Shown piece by piece: positions 51,377 to 60,160 of a stretch of 64,000 nucleotides of DNA. Position numbers and translations under genes: made by a program. How positions within the stretch are numbered: position 1 is the stretch's first letter; the number at the start of each line of letters is the position of its first letter. This DNA is from Falsiroseomonas sp050563545 (GTDB taxonomy: Bacteria; Pseudomonadota; Alphaproteobacteria; Acetobacterales; Acetobacteraceae): contig NZ_JBNXUM010000001.1 in the NCBI RefSeq assembly GCF_050563545.1, forward strand, positions 124,001-188,000, given 5' to 3'. The notes under the pieces were generated by a model, which did no database searches, had not been told where the DNA came from, and was given only the letters and a program-made list of their open reading frames with translations.

Positions 51377-54109
51377 ATGCTGACCCTTGGCCCCATCGCC
51401 TTCGCCGCGCCCTGGCTGCTCATCGCCCTCCCGGCGCTGCCGATCCTCTGGTGGCTGCTGCGCGTCACGCCGCCGGCGCCGAAGCGCCAGGACTTCCCTG
51501 CCATCGCGCTGCTGCAGGACCTGCCGGCGCCGGAGGAGACGCCGAACCGCACACCCTGGTGGCTGCTGCTGCTGCGCCTGGCCGCGGCCGCGCTGATCAT
51601 CATCGGCCTGGCGCGCCCGGTCTGGGGGCCGTCGGTCGCCGCCGGGGGCGATGGCGCGTTGCTGCTCGTGATGGACGACGGCTGGGCCTCCGCCGCCGAC
51701 TGGCCGGACCGCGTCGCGGCCGCCGATGCCGCGCTGGTCGCGGCCGCGCGCGATGGCCGCCGCGCGGCGCTGCTGCTCACCGCTCCCGTCGTCGGGCCGG
51801 AGCCGCTGCGCGCCACCGCGCTGATGCCGGCCGGCGAGTTGCTCTCCCGCCTCGCCGCGATCCGCCCCAAGCCCTGGGCGCCGGACCGCGAGGCCGCGCT
51901 CGCGGCCTTCAACGCCTGGCGCGCGCAGAACGCCGGCTCTGTCGCGACGCTCTACGTCGCCGACGGGCTCGAGCACGGCAGCGACGCCTTCGCGCCCTTC
52001 TCCACGGCGCTCGCTGCCGGCGGCCCGCTGACCGTCGCGCGCGCCGAGGGCCGGCCGACCCGCCTGCTGCCCCCGCCGCGCGCCGAGGCCGAGCGGCTCA
52101 TCGTCACGCTGCGCACCACGCCGCTTCCCGTGCCGACCGAGGCGGTCGTGCTCGCCCGCACCGGCGACGGCCGCACGCTCGACCGCGCCGTCGTCGCGAT
52201 CCTCGCCAATGCGACGGAAGCCGAGGCCGCGCTGCCGCTGCCTCTCGAGATCCGCAACCAGGTCGTGCGGCTCGATCTCGACAATGTCGCCGGCGCCAAC
52301 GCCACAGTGCTGCTGGATGAGCGCTTCCGCCGCCGCCCCGTCGGCCTGATCTCGGGCGGCGAGGAAACCGCGGCCGACGTGCCGCTGATCGGCGAGCTGT
52401 TCTACCTCGACCGTGCGCTGTCGCCCTTCGCGGAGTTGCGGCGCGGCACGGTGGACCAGTTGCTGCAGCGGCGGCTTTCCGTGCTGGTCCTCGCGGACCG
52501 CCCGATCTCCGACGAGCGCGAGCGTCAGGCGCTGGCGAAGTGGATCGAGGAAGGCGGCACGCTGGTGCGCTTCGCCGGCGCGCGCGTCGCGGAATCGCCG
52601 GACGGGCTGCTGCCGGTGCCGCTGCGCGCGGGCGAGCGGCAGATCGGCGGCGCGCTGTCCTGGGAACAGCCGCAGCGCCTCGCGGCCTTCCCCGAGGGCT
52701 CGCCCTTCGCCGGGCTCAACCCGTCGCCGGAAGTCACGGTGGAGCGCCAGGTTCTGGCCGAGCCCTCTGCGCGGCTGACCGGGCGGACCTGGGCGCGGCT
52801 CGCGGACGGCACGCCGCTGGTCACGCATGAAAGCCGCGGCGCCGGGCGCATCGTGCTGTTCCACGTCACGGCGAATGCCGACTGGTCGAACCTGCCGCTG
52901 TCCGGGCTTTTCGTCGACATGCTGCGGCGGCTGGTGTCGCTGTCCGCCGGCGTCGCGGGATCGGATGGCGAGGCGCCGCTCGCGCCGATCGAGACGCTGG
53001 ACGGCTTCGGCCGGCTGGGCGCGCCGCCGCCGGGCGCGCAGCCGCTCGCGGCCAACCGCATCGCCGAGGAAGTCGCAAGCCCGCGCCATCCGCCCGGCTG
53101 GTACGGCACGGGCGTGACGACGGCCGAGGCGTCGCAGCGCCGCGCGCTGAACCTCGGCGCGGGGATCGCCGCGCCGCGGCTTGCGCCGCCGCCGCCGCCC
53201 ACGGCGCGGGTGCAGGCGATCGGCGGCGTGCCGGCGGAACGGGACCTCGGGCCCTGGCTGCTGGCGGCGGCGACGCTGCTGCTGGTGGCGGACCTCATTG
53301 CCTCGCTGTTCCTGCGCGGCGCGATCGGCCGTCCGGCGCTGCTGGCGCGGGCGGTGCCCCTGGCGTTGGTGCTGATGGGCGCGCCGGCCGTCGCGCAATC
53401 GCCGGACGGCAATGCGGCGCTGGCGACGCGGCTGGCCTACGTCCAAACCGGCAACGCCGAGGTGGACGAGATCTCGCGCGCCGGCCTGGTGGGCCTGTCG
53501 GATTTCGTGAACCGGCGCACCGCGGCGTCGCTGGCAGATCCCATGGCGGTGGTGCCCGGGCGCGACGACCTCTCGCTCTTCCCGCTGCTCTACTGGCCCG
53601 TGCTGGGCGAGGCGGCGCAGCCCGACGCGCAGGCCGTCGCCGCGCTGAACGGCTTCATGCGGTCAGGCGGCATCATCTTCTTCGACACCCGCGACGAGGG
53701 CTCGGGCGAGGGCTTCTCGCCGGGGTCGAAGCAGGCGCTGCGGCGGATCACGCGCGACCTCTCCATCCCGCCGCTGGCCCCGGTGGCGGAGGACCATGTG
53801 CTGCGCCGCGCCTTCTACCTGCTCTCGGAACTGCCCGGGCGCTTCGCCGGCGGCGTGGTCTGGGCGGCGCGCGAGCAGGACCGCGCCAATGACAGCGTCA
53901 GCCCCGTGATCATCGGCGGCCATGACTGGGCCGCGGCCTGGGCGGTGGATGCGCGCGGCAACAACCCTTACGCCACGGTGCCCGGCGGCGCGCGGCAGCG
54001 CGTGCTGGCCTATCGCTTCGGCACCAACGTCGTGATGTACGCGCTGACCGGCAACTACAAGGGCGACCAGGTGCACGTGCCGGCCATCCTGGAAAGGCTC
54101 GGGAACTGA
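51377..54109 (+). CDS. Membrane protein with BatA-like N-terminus and DUF4159 C-terminus
   Basis: A 910-residue inner-membrane protein. Two N-terminal helices (about 9-28 and 60-77) and the PAPKRQDFPAIALLQDL segment fit the BatA/aerotolerance-type N-terminal domain. The following vWA-like domain lacks a proper MIDAS (MDDGWAS instead of DxSxS). A helix near residue 635 leads to a C-terminal DUF4159 domain (about 670-910; FVNRRTAASLADP, GGIIFFDTRDEG). It probably forms a periplasmic module in the MoxR pathway. Confidence 0.88.
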   Translation: MLTLGPIAFAAPWLLIALPALPILWWLLRVTPPAPKRQDFPAIALLQDLPAPEETPNRTPWWLLLLRLAAAALIIIGLARPVWGPSVAAGGDGALLLVMDDGWASAADWPDRVAAADAALVAAARDGRRAALLLTAPVVGPEPLRATALMPAGELLSRLAAIRPKPWAPDREAALAAFNAWRAQNAGSVATLYVADGLEHGSDAFAPFSTALAAGGPLTVARAEGRPTRLLPPPRAEAERLIVTLRTTPLPVPTEAVVLARTGDGRTLDRAVVAILANATEAEAALPLPLEIRNQVVRLDLDNVAGANATVLLDERFRRRPVGLISGGEETAADVPLIGELFYLDRALSPFAELRRGTVDQLLQRRLSVLVLADRPISDERERQALAKWIEEGGTLVRFAGARVAESPDGLLPVPLRAGERQIGGALSWEQPQRLAAFPEGSPFAGLNPSPEVTVERQVLAEPSARLTGRTWARLADGTPLVTHESRGAGRIVLFHVTANADWSNLPLSGLFVDMLRRLVSLSAGVAGSDGEAPLAPIETLDGFGRLGAPPPGAQPLAANRIAEEVASPRHPPGWYGTGVTTAEASQRRALNLGAGIAAPRLAPPPPPTARVQAIGGVPAERDLGPWLLAAATLLLVADLIASLFLRGAIGRPALLARAVPLALVLMGAPAVAQSPDGNAALATRLAYVQTGNAEVDEISRAGLVGLSDFVNRRTAASLADPMAVVPGRDDLSLFPLLYWPVLGEAAQPDAQAVAALNGFMRSGGIIFFDTRDEGSGEGFSPGSKQALRRITRDLSIPPLAPVAEDHVLRRAFYLLSELPGRFAGGVVWAAREQDRANDSVSPVIIGGHDWAAAWAVDARGNNPYATVPGGARQRVLAYRFGTNVVMYALTGNYKGDQVHVPAILERLGN

Positions 54110-55278
54110 TGGACGCGGCGGTCGAGACCTCGCTGCTGCGCTCGCGCGACGGCCAGGCGCGCGTCACCTATGTCGAGCTCTTCTTCGACCTCGTCTTCGT
54201 CTTCGCCATCACGCAGCTGAGCCACGCGCTGCTGGCCGACCTCACGCCGCTCGGCGCGCTGCGGACGCTCGTGCTGTTCCTCGCGGTCTGGTGGGCCTGG
54301 GTGAACACGGCCTGGGTGACGAACTGGCTGGATCCCGACCGTGGCGCGACGCGGCTGCTTCTCTTCGTGCTGATGGTCTGCGGCATGCTCGCGGCGATGT
54401 CGATCCCGCACGCCTACGACCGGATGGGGCTTGTCTTCGCGCTCGCCTATGTCGCGGTCGAGCTGTCGCGCAGCGCCTTCATGGTCTGGGCGAGCCAGGG
54501 CAACGAGTCGCTGCGCCGCAACTTCCAGCGCATCCTCGCCTGGCAGGCCGCGACCGCGCCGTTCTGGCTGATCGGCGCGGCGGTCGAGGACACGGCCCGC
54601 CTGGGGGCATGGGTGCTCGCGCTCGGGATCTGGACCGCGGCGCCCACGATCGGCTTCCGCGTGCCGGGCCTCGGCCGGTCGACCACGGCGGATTGGGACG
54701 TGGATGGCGGCCACCTCGCGGAGCGATGCGCGCTCTTTGTCATCATCGCGCTCGGCGAATCGCTGCTCGTCACCGGCGCGACCTTCGGCGAGCTCGAATG
54801 GACGCCCGGGAACGCGGCGGCCTTTCTCGTCGCGCTCGCCGGCAGCATCGCGATGTGGTGGATCTACTTCCACATCGGCGCCGAGCGCTCCGCGCACCAC
54901 GCCGAGAAGACCGACGATCCCGGCCACCTCGCGCGGCTCGGCTACACCTATCTGCACATGCCCATCGTCGCAGGCATCGTGGTCGCCGCCGTCGGCGACG
55001 AGCGCGTGCTGCACCACCCCGGCGGCCATGCCGAGCCCGGCGACGTCGCGACGCTGCTCGGCGCGCCGGCGCTCTACCTCGCGGGCCTCGCCGCCTTCAA
55101 GCGGCTGAGTGCCGCGAACCTGCCGCTGTCGCACCTCGCGGGGCTCGGCCTGCTCGCCTGTCTCGCGGTGGTCGGCGGCTGGTTGTCGCCGCTGCTGCTC
55201 GCCGCGCTCGCGGCCGCCACGCTGGTCCTCGTCGCGGCATGGGAGCATGTCTCGCTGAAAGGGACGCGCCAGGCATGA
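54109..55278 (+). CDS. LtrA-family (low temperature requirement A) membrane protein
   Basis: A 389-residue protein with about ten membrane helices that matches the LtrA family: the opening VTYVELFFDLVFVFAITQLSH is the hallmark, followed by WWAWVNTAWVTNWLDPDR. LtrA was first linked to growth at low temperature; its molecular role is unknown. It overlaps the DUF4159 stop by one base and the next gene by four, so it is fully built into the MoxR operon, which is unusual. Confidence 0.92.
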   Translation: MDAAVETSLLRSRDGQARVTYVELFFDLVFVFAITQLSHALLADLTPLGALRTLVLFLAVWWAWVNTAWVTNWLDPDRGATRLLLFVLMVCGMLAAMSIPHAYDRMGLVFALAYVAVELSRSAFMVWASQGNESLRRNFQRILAWQAATAPFWLIGAAVEDTARLGAWVLALGIWTAAPTIGFRVPGLGRSTTADWDVDGGHLAERCALFVIIALGESLLVTGATFGELEWTPGNAAAFLVALAGSIAMWWIYFHIGAERSAHHAEKTDDPGHLARLGYTYLHMPIVAGIVVAAVGDERVLHHPGGHAEPGDVATLLGAPALYLAGLAAFKRLSAANLPLSHLAGLGLLACLAVVGGWLSPLLLAALAAATLVLVAAWEHVSLKGTRQA

Positions 55279-57404
55279 ACCAGGTCCTGGCCGGCATCGA
55301 CTTCGCGCCCGTCCTGCCGCACTGGCTGCTGGTCGCGCTTGCCGTCGTGGTGCTCGCCGCGCTCGCGCCGGCGCTGATCCGCGTCGTCGTCACCGCCGAG
55401 GGGCAGCGCCGCATCGCGCCGGCGCGCGGCGCGCTGCTGCGGCTCGCGGCCTTCGCGGCGCTGTTCCTGGCGCTGGCCAATCCCCGCCTGGTGGAGGAGA
55501 CGCGCGAGACGCGGCCCGACATTGCGCTGCTCGTGGTGGACCGCAGCGACAGCACCGGCGTCGCCGACCGCACCCGCCAGATCGAGGCGGCGCGTGAGGC
55601 GCTGGAGGCCCGCGCGCGCCGCCTGCCGGAACTGGAACTGCGCACCGTCGAGGTGCCGGAGGCCGGCAACCAGGGCACGCGGCTCTGGTCCGCGGTGGAA
55701 CGCGCGCTGGCCGAGGTGCCGCGCGCGCGCCTTGCCGGTGTCATCGCGCTGACCGACGGCCAGGTGCACGACCTGCCGCCGGCGCCGAATCTCGACGCAC
55801 CCTTCCACCTGCTGCTCCCCGGCAGGGCCGGCGAGGTGGACCGCCGCATCCGCATCGTGGAGGCGCCGGGCTTCGGCATCGTCGGCCGCCAGGTCGAGCT
55901 GCGCGTGGTGGTGGAAGACCTGGGCGCGACCCAGCAGGGCGGCGCCGCGCGCCTGACCATCCGCCGCGATGGCGGCGCGCCGCGCGTGGAATCCGTCCCC
56001 GTTGGCCGCGAGCACCGCATCGCCTTCACCATCGAGCGCGGCGGCCCGACCGTCGTCGAGATGACGGCCGAGACCCGGCCGGGAGAGGTCAGCGACATCA
56101 ATAACCGCGCGGTGGTCTCCATCAACGGCGTGCGCGACCGGCTGCGCGTGCTGCTGGTGTCGGGAGAGCCGCATGCGGGCGAGCGGACCTGGCGGCGGCT
56201 GCTGAAGGCCGATCCCAACGTGGACCTCGTCCACTTCACCATCCTGCGGCCGCCCGAGAAGGACGACCTGACCCCGCTGCACGAGCTCTCGCTCATCGCC
56301 TTTCCGGTGCGCGAGCTCTTCCAGGTGAAGCTGCGCGAATTCGACCTGATCGTCTTCGACCGCTTCGCCAATCGCGGCCTGCTGCCGCCGGTCTACCTGC
56401 GCAACATCGCGGACTACGTGCGCTCGGGCGGCGCACTGCTGCTGTCGGTGGGCCCGGAATTCGTGGGGCCGACCAGCCTGGCCTCCACGCCGCTCGGCCA
56501 GGTGCTGCCGGCACGGCCGCCGACGGGGTCGGGCGCGGCCCAGGCCGGGCTGGTCGAGCAGCCCTTCCGCCCGCGCGTCACCGCGCTCGGCAGCCGCCAT
56601 CCCGTGACGGAGAGCCTGCCCGGCGCCAACCCCACGGAAGGCACCGGCGACGCGACATGGGGCCGCTGGTACCGCGCGATGCGCGCCGATGCGCGATCGG
56701 GCTCGACTGTGATGGAAGGCCCGAACGGCGCGCCGCTGATGGTGCTCGACCGCGTCGGCGAAGGCCGCGTCGCGCTGATGCTGTCCGACCATATCTGGCT
56801 GTGGTCGCGCAACCACGACGGCGGCGGCCCGCAGGCGGAGCTGCTGCGCCGCATCGCGCATTGGACGATGAAGGAACCGGAGCTCGAGGAGGAGGACCTG
56901 ACGGCCCGCATCGAGCACGGCCACCTCACCGTGCAGCGCCGCAGCCTCGACCCCGGCCCGGCGCCGGAGATCGTGGTCACCGCGCCCGACGGCAGCGTCA
57001 CGCGCCATCGCGTGGAAGCGCGCGGCGGCCGCGTGACGGTGGAGATGCCGGCGGCCCTCCCGGGCGTCTGGCAGGCGACCGACGGCCAGCGCACCGCCTA
57101 TGCCGCGGCCGAGGCCGGCAACCCCATGGAGATCGCCGACCTCCGCGCGGACGACGCGAAGCTGCGGCCGCTGACGGTCGCGACCGGCGGGGCGGTGCGC
57201 TGGCTCGGCGGGGATGGCGGCGTGCCGGAGCTGCGGCGCACCGCGCCGGGGCGCGACACGCATGGCTCGGGCTGGATCGGGCTGCGCCGCAACGGCGACC
57301 ACACCGTGACGGGCATCACTGCGCTGCCGCTGCTGCCGCCCTGGCTGGCGCTGCCGATGGTGCTCGGTCTGGCGATCCTGGCCTGGCGGCGGGAAGGGCG
57401 ATGA
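55275..57404 (+). CDS. von Willebrand A-like membrane protein (Bat/GATase1-like)
   Basis: A 709-residue protein. Helices lie at about 16-35 and 52-69, then a vWA domain with an intact MIDAS (DRSDS, 89-93). A beta-rich central region follows, then a class I glutamine-amidotransferase-like fold (segments VLLVSGEPHAGERTW and VRSGGALLLSVGPEFVGP). It ends in one C-terminal helix (LPPWLALPMVLGLAILAW). It complements the DUF4159 protein of the operon and is the likely MoxR client with a metal site. ATGA overlap with ltrA. Confidence 0.88.
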   Translation: MNQVLAGIDFAPVLPHWLLVALAVVVLAALAPALIRVVVTAEGQRRIAPARGALLRLAAFAALFLALANPRLVEETRETRPDIALLVVDRSDSTGVADRTRQIEAAREALEARARRLPELELRTVEVPEAGNQGTRLWSAVERALAEVPRARLAGVIALTDGQVHDLPPAPNLDAPFHLLLPGRAGEVDRRIRIVEAPGFGIVGRQVELRVVVEDLGATQQGGAARLTIRRDGGAPRVESVPVGREHRIAFTIERGGPTVVEMTAETRPGEVSDINNRAVVSINGVRDRLRVLLVSGEPHAGERTWRRLLKADPNVDLVHFTILRPPEKDDLTPLHELSLIAFPVRELFQVKLREFDLIVFDRFANRGLLPPVYLRNIADYVRSGGALLLSVGPEFVGPTSLASTPLGQVLPARPPTGSGAAQAGLVEQPFRPRVTALGSRHPVTESLPGANPTEGTGDATWGRWYRAMRADARSGSTVMEGPNGAPLMVLDRVGEGRVALMLSDHIWLWSRNHDGGGPQAELLRRIAHWTMKEPELEEEDLTARIEHGHLTVQRRSLDPGPAPEIVVTAPDGSVTRHRVEARGGRVTVEMPAALPGVWQATDGQRTAYAAAEAGNPMEIADLRADDAKLRPLTVATGGAVRWLGGDGGVPELRRTAPGRDTHGSGWIGLRRNGDHTVTGITALPLLPPWLALPMVLGLAILAWRREGR

Positions 57405-57727
57405 GGAGACTAGCCGCGTCGGCGGCGCTCCTGCTCGCGTCCTGCGCGCAGGGGCCGACGCTGGACCAGCAGCTCTCGACCCAGATCGGGCGGAGCGAGC
57501 TGGAGCTGGTCAGCGCCTGGGGCGTCCCGACGCGCACCTACGAGGTCGAGGGGCGGCGCTTCCTGGGCTACGACCAGCAGCGCACCATCTTGATGCAGGG
57601 CCCTGGCCCCTATGGCCCGCGCTGGGGCTGGCCGGCCGCGGTGCCCGTCGACGTCAGCTGCAGCATCACCTTCGAGCTGCGCGACGGCCGCGTGCAGGGC
57701 TTCTCCCACCGCGGCCAGGGCTGCTGA
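57401..57727 (+). CDS. Small lipoprotein of the MoxR operon
   Basis: A 108-residue lipoprotein with signal and lipobox LASC (Cys15). The mature part has the segment LVSAWGVPTRTYEVEGRRFLGY, similar to BamE/SmpA-like small outer-membrane lipoproteins, and two more Cys near the C-terminus. It overlaps the vWA gene by four bases and so closes that operon. Function unknown. Confidence 0.78.
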   Translation: MRRLAASAALLLASCAQGPTLDQQLSTQIGRSELELVSAWGVPTRTYEVEGRRFLGYDQQRTILMQGPGPYGPRWGWPAAVPVDVSCSITFELRDGRVQGFSHRGQGC

Positions 57728-57769
57728 GCGGGCTTCCGCGGCCGCTCCGCTTCGAATAGGGTCCGACCC

Positions 57770-58408
57770 ATGCGCGCATCCCTCCGTCCCCTGCTGCTCG
57801 CCCTGCCCCTGCTCGGCCTCGGGGCCGAGGCCATGGCCCAGCCGGCCATCCGGCCGCAGCAGCAGCAGCAGGCCCCGCAGATGACGCCGGCGCCAGCCCT
57901 GCCGGGGCTCGCGACGCGCGCCCCCCAGCAGCCCATCCCGGCCGAGCCGGGCGCGCAGAACCTCTCGCCCAACGCGGCGCTGTTCGACGCGATCAACCGC
58001 GGCGACCTGGCCGCGGCCCGCGACGCGGTCGGCCGCGGCGCGAGCCTCGAATCGCGCAACGCCATCGGCCTGTCGCCGATCGACGCGGCGGTGGACCAGG
58101 GACGGCACGAGATCGCGTTCTATCTTCTGTCGGCGCGCGATCCCGCGCCGAGCGGCTCGCCGGGCGGCGCGCCGCCGCCCGCGCCCAACCGCGCCGGGCT
58201 GGACGCGCCGCCGGCGAACCTGTCGAACCCCGGCGGCGGGGCGGCGGTGCTGGCCGCGGCGTCGCAGCGGCGCAACCAGCCAGCCCAGGCGGCGCCGCGG
58301 GCGGCGCGGCTCTGGGGCAATGACGGGGGCTCGCCGATCCCGCAGATCGGCTTCCTCGGCTTCGACGCCGGCCGGCCGGAAGGCGGGCGGCGCGGCGGGC
58401 GGAGCTAG
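57770..58408 (+). CDS. Secreted ankyrin-repeat protein
   Basis: A 212-residue protein with a signal peptide (cleavage after AMAQ near residue 24), a Gln/Pro-rich stretch and about two ankyrin repeats at 65-125 (NAALFDAINRGDLAAARDAV and NAIGLSPIDAAVDQG). It ends in a Gly/Ala/Pro-rich tail. It may be a periplasmic partner protein of the operon upstream, but is 42 bases away and can be separate. Confidence 0.75.
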   Translation: MRASLRPLLLALPLLGLGAEAMAQPAIRPQQQQQAPQMTPAPALPGLATRAPQQPIPAEPGAQNLSPNAALFDAINRGDLAAARDAVGRGASLESRNAIGLSPIDAAVDQGRHEIAFYLLSARDPAPSGSPGGAPPPAPNRAGLDAPPANLSNPGGGAAVLAAASQRRNQPAQAAPRAARLWGNDGGSPIPQIGFLGFDAGRPEGGRRGGRS

Positions 58409-58602
58409 GGCTCGTCAGATAACGCCGCGCGGGTCGGTCCGGCGGGTCTTTTCCGCCCTGGGTTCGTCAGCCGGCTTGCCGATGGAACAACCATCGGCTG
58501 CGCCGTCGGCCTTCGGCGTCGCGGCAGTGCCGCGACCCTGCCCAGGCCGGAAACTCCCTCGCCGACCCTCAGCCGCGGGCATTATCTAACGGGCCCGAGC
58601 CC
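58408..58602. repeat. Noncoding segment bounded by imperfect inverted repeats
   Basis: The left end (58408-58437: GGGCTCG...AGATAACGCC...GGGTCGG) and the right end (58562-58602) match in opposite orientation through the blocks GGGCTCG, AGATAA-GCC and GGGTCGG, with small gaps. Inside lies a perfect hairpin, GCCGATGG (58477-58484) with CCATCGGC (58490-58497). No coding sequence is seen. The shape resembles a small nonautonomous element or a folded RNA. Confidence 0.5.
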
Positions 58603-58607
58603 GCGAC

Positions 58608-58660
58608 CGGCCTGGGCGTGCCCACGGGATGTGGGCACGCCCAGGCCGTGAATCGCTGGG
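58608..58660. repeat. Copy 2 of the GTGGGCACGCC repeat forming an 18-base-pair hairpin
   Basis: Perfect arms at 58608-58625 (starting CGGCCTGGGC) and 58631-58648 (ending CCCAGGCCG) enclose the loop GGGAT. The right arm continues as TGAATCGCTGGG, the same as the copy at 29527. It lies just beyond the stop of the minus-strand hydrolase gene and is the strongest hairpin of the window. Confidence 0.75.
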
Positions 58661-58672
58661 CCAAGATCCAGC

Positions 58673-59560
58673 TCAGGGATCGCTGGCCGCGATGATCCCG
58701 CCAGCCAGGCTGGCGGGGATGCGGTTGCGCCAGGACCCGCCATCCACCTGGGTCACGAAGTCCAGCACGGCGCGGTTGAAGGCGTCGGGGTCTTCGAGGT
58801 TCATGGTGTGCCCGCATTTCGGCATGACCAGCAGCGCGCTGCTCATGATGGTGCGCTTGAGGTAGAGGCTCGCCTCCAGCGTCGGGTCGTCCTCGTCCCC
58901 GGCGACGATCAGCGTCGGCACCGTCATCTTCGAGAACCCCTCCCTGAGGTCGAAGAGGTTCGGCCGGCGCCGCTGCACGCCGTTCATGGTCAGCGCGGAG
59001 CCCTCCGTCGAATGCTCGCAGAGCTGCGCCTTGAACTCGGCGTAGCCGCGGGGGTCCTTCTCCTCGAAGACCAGGCGCGTCGGGCCGCGGGCATAGGTCT
59101 GGCCGAAGACGGCCATGGTCTCGCTGTGGATGCGGGCGATGGCGGCGTCGGTCTCGGCCTGGAACTGCGCCGTCTTGCCGGGTGCGGCGCCATAGCCGAC
59201 GCCGGCCGCGACCAGGCTGCGGCAGAGCCCGGCATGCCTCAGCCCCATATGCAACGCCGCGAAGCCGCCCATGGACAGCCCCACGACATGCGCCTGGCCG
59301 AGGTTCAGCCCCGTGATGATCGAGGCGATGTCGTCGGTCGCGCGGTCCTGGCTGTACTTCTCGGGGTCGGCCGGGACCTCCGACGGCGGGTAGCCGCGGG
59401 CCGAGAAGGTGATGCAGCGGTATCGGCGGGCGAAGAAGCGCATCTGCGCCTCCCAGCTCCGGTGGTCGCCGGCGTATTCGTGCACGAAGACCATGGGGAT
59501 GCCGGACCCAGCTTCCTCGTAATAGAGGGTGACACCGTCGTCGGTGCGGATGGTCGGCAT
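58673..59560 (-). CDS. Alpha/beta hydrolase
   Basis: A 295-residue alpha/beta-fold hydrolase. The nucleophile elbow is GLSMGG with Ser96; the acid lies in VAGDEDDPT and the catalytic His in KCGHTMNLEDP. The opening (MPTIRTDDGVTLYYEEAGSG) and the HEYAGD segment of the oxyanion region are typical of esterase/lactonase-like members. A GGGAGAG site is before the start at 59560. It diverges from the suf operon. Substrate unknown. Confidence 0.9.
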   Translation of the reverse strand: MPTIRTDDGVTLYYEEAGSGIPMVFVHEYAGDHRSWEAQMRFFARRYRCITFSARGYPPSEVPADPEKYSQDRATDDIASIITGLNLGQAHVVGLSMGGFAALHMGLRHAGLCRSLVAAGVGYGAAPGKTAQFQAETDAAIARIHSETMAVFGQTYARGPTRLVFEEKDPRGYAEFKAQLCEHSTEGSALTMNGVQRRRPNLFDLREGFSKMTVPTLIVAGDEDDPTLEASLYLKRTIMSSALLVMPKCGHTMNLEDPDAFNRAVLDFVTQVDGGSWRNRIPASLAGGIIAASDP

Positions 59561-59668
59561 GTTCTCTCCCGTACTGTTCCGGTCCTGCACCTTGCCGGCG
59601 GCATGACGAGGCGGCAAGAAGCGACATCCGCGCCTTGACGAAAAGCCCCCCCGGGCGCATCTGCCAAT

Positions 59669-59687
59669 CCGGACCAATGAGGTCCGG
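59669..59687. promoter_or_regulatory. Candidate operator of the suf regulator
   Basis: CCGGACC and GGTCCGG form a 7-5-7 inverted repeat, flanked by AA and TT, 25 bases before the regulator start. Its size and position suit an Rrf2-family dimer acting on its own operon. It does not match the E. coli IscR consensus sites, so the assignment rests on location. Confidence 0.5.
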
Positions 59688-59712
59688 TTTCGAACCCGGG
59701 GAGGGTTCCGCG

Positions 59713-60153
59713 GTGCTGCGGGTCTCCAAGCTGACCGACTACGCTGTGGTGGTGCTCAGCCAGCTCGAGGCCGAGGGCGGGGTGCAGACCGCGCCGGGCC
59801 TTGCCGCCGGCACCGGCCTCGGCGAGCCCACCGTCGCCAAGGTGCTGAAGATGCTGTCCCAGGCTGGCCTGGTGGAGGGCCAGCGCGGGGCGCGAGGCGG
59901 CTACCGGCTGATGCGCCCGCTGGCAGAACTGCCGCTGTCGGAGGTGATCGTGGCCATCGACGGCCCGATCGCGCTGACGGCCTGCGTGGATGGCGGCATG
60001 GGGCTCTGCGACGCCGAGCATCTCTGCCCCGTCCGCGGCCGCTGGGACCCCGTGAACGACGCGATCCGCCGGGCCCTGTCGGGGATCACCGTGGCGCGGA
60101 TCGCGACCCCGAAAACCGCCTTCGACCCCATTCCCGTCGTCGCCGCCGAATAG
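59713..60153 (+). CDS. Rrf2-family regulator of the SUF system
   Basis: A 146-residue winged-helix regulator (from the GTG at 59713 with GGGGAGGG upstream). It starts LRVSKLTDYAVVVLSQL, the signature of the SUF-system Rrf2 regulators. Three cysteines (Cys91, Cys99, Cys105) can bind an iron-sulfur cluster. It would sense cluster supply and set sufBCDS expression. It is 7 bases ahead of sufB. Confidence 0.92.
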   Translation: MLRVSKLTDYAVVVLSQLEAEGGVQTAPGLAAGTGLGEPTVAKVLKMLSQAGLVEGQRGARGGYRLMRPLAELPLSEVIVAIDGPIALTACVDGGMGLCDAEHLCPVRGRWDPVNDAIRRALSGITVARIATPKTAFDPIPVVAAE

Positions 60154-60160
60154 GAACGAC

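Noticed and set aside
50507..53446. A very long open frame (about 980 codons) on the minus strand opposite the DUF58 and DUF4159 genes
   Set aside because: It has the low-complexity Arg/Gly/Ala/Gln composition produced by antisense reading of GC-rich genes, no recognisable domain, and lies opposite well-supported genes.
59635..59663. TTGACG as -35 of the suf operon promoter
   Set aside because: The hexamer 17 bases downstream (CATCTG) is a weak -10; not strong enough to list as a promoter.
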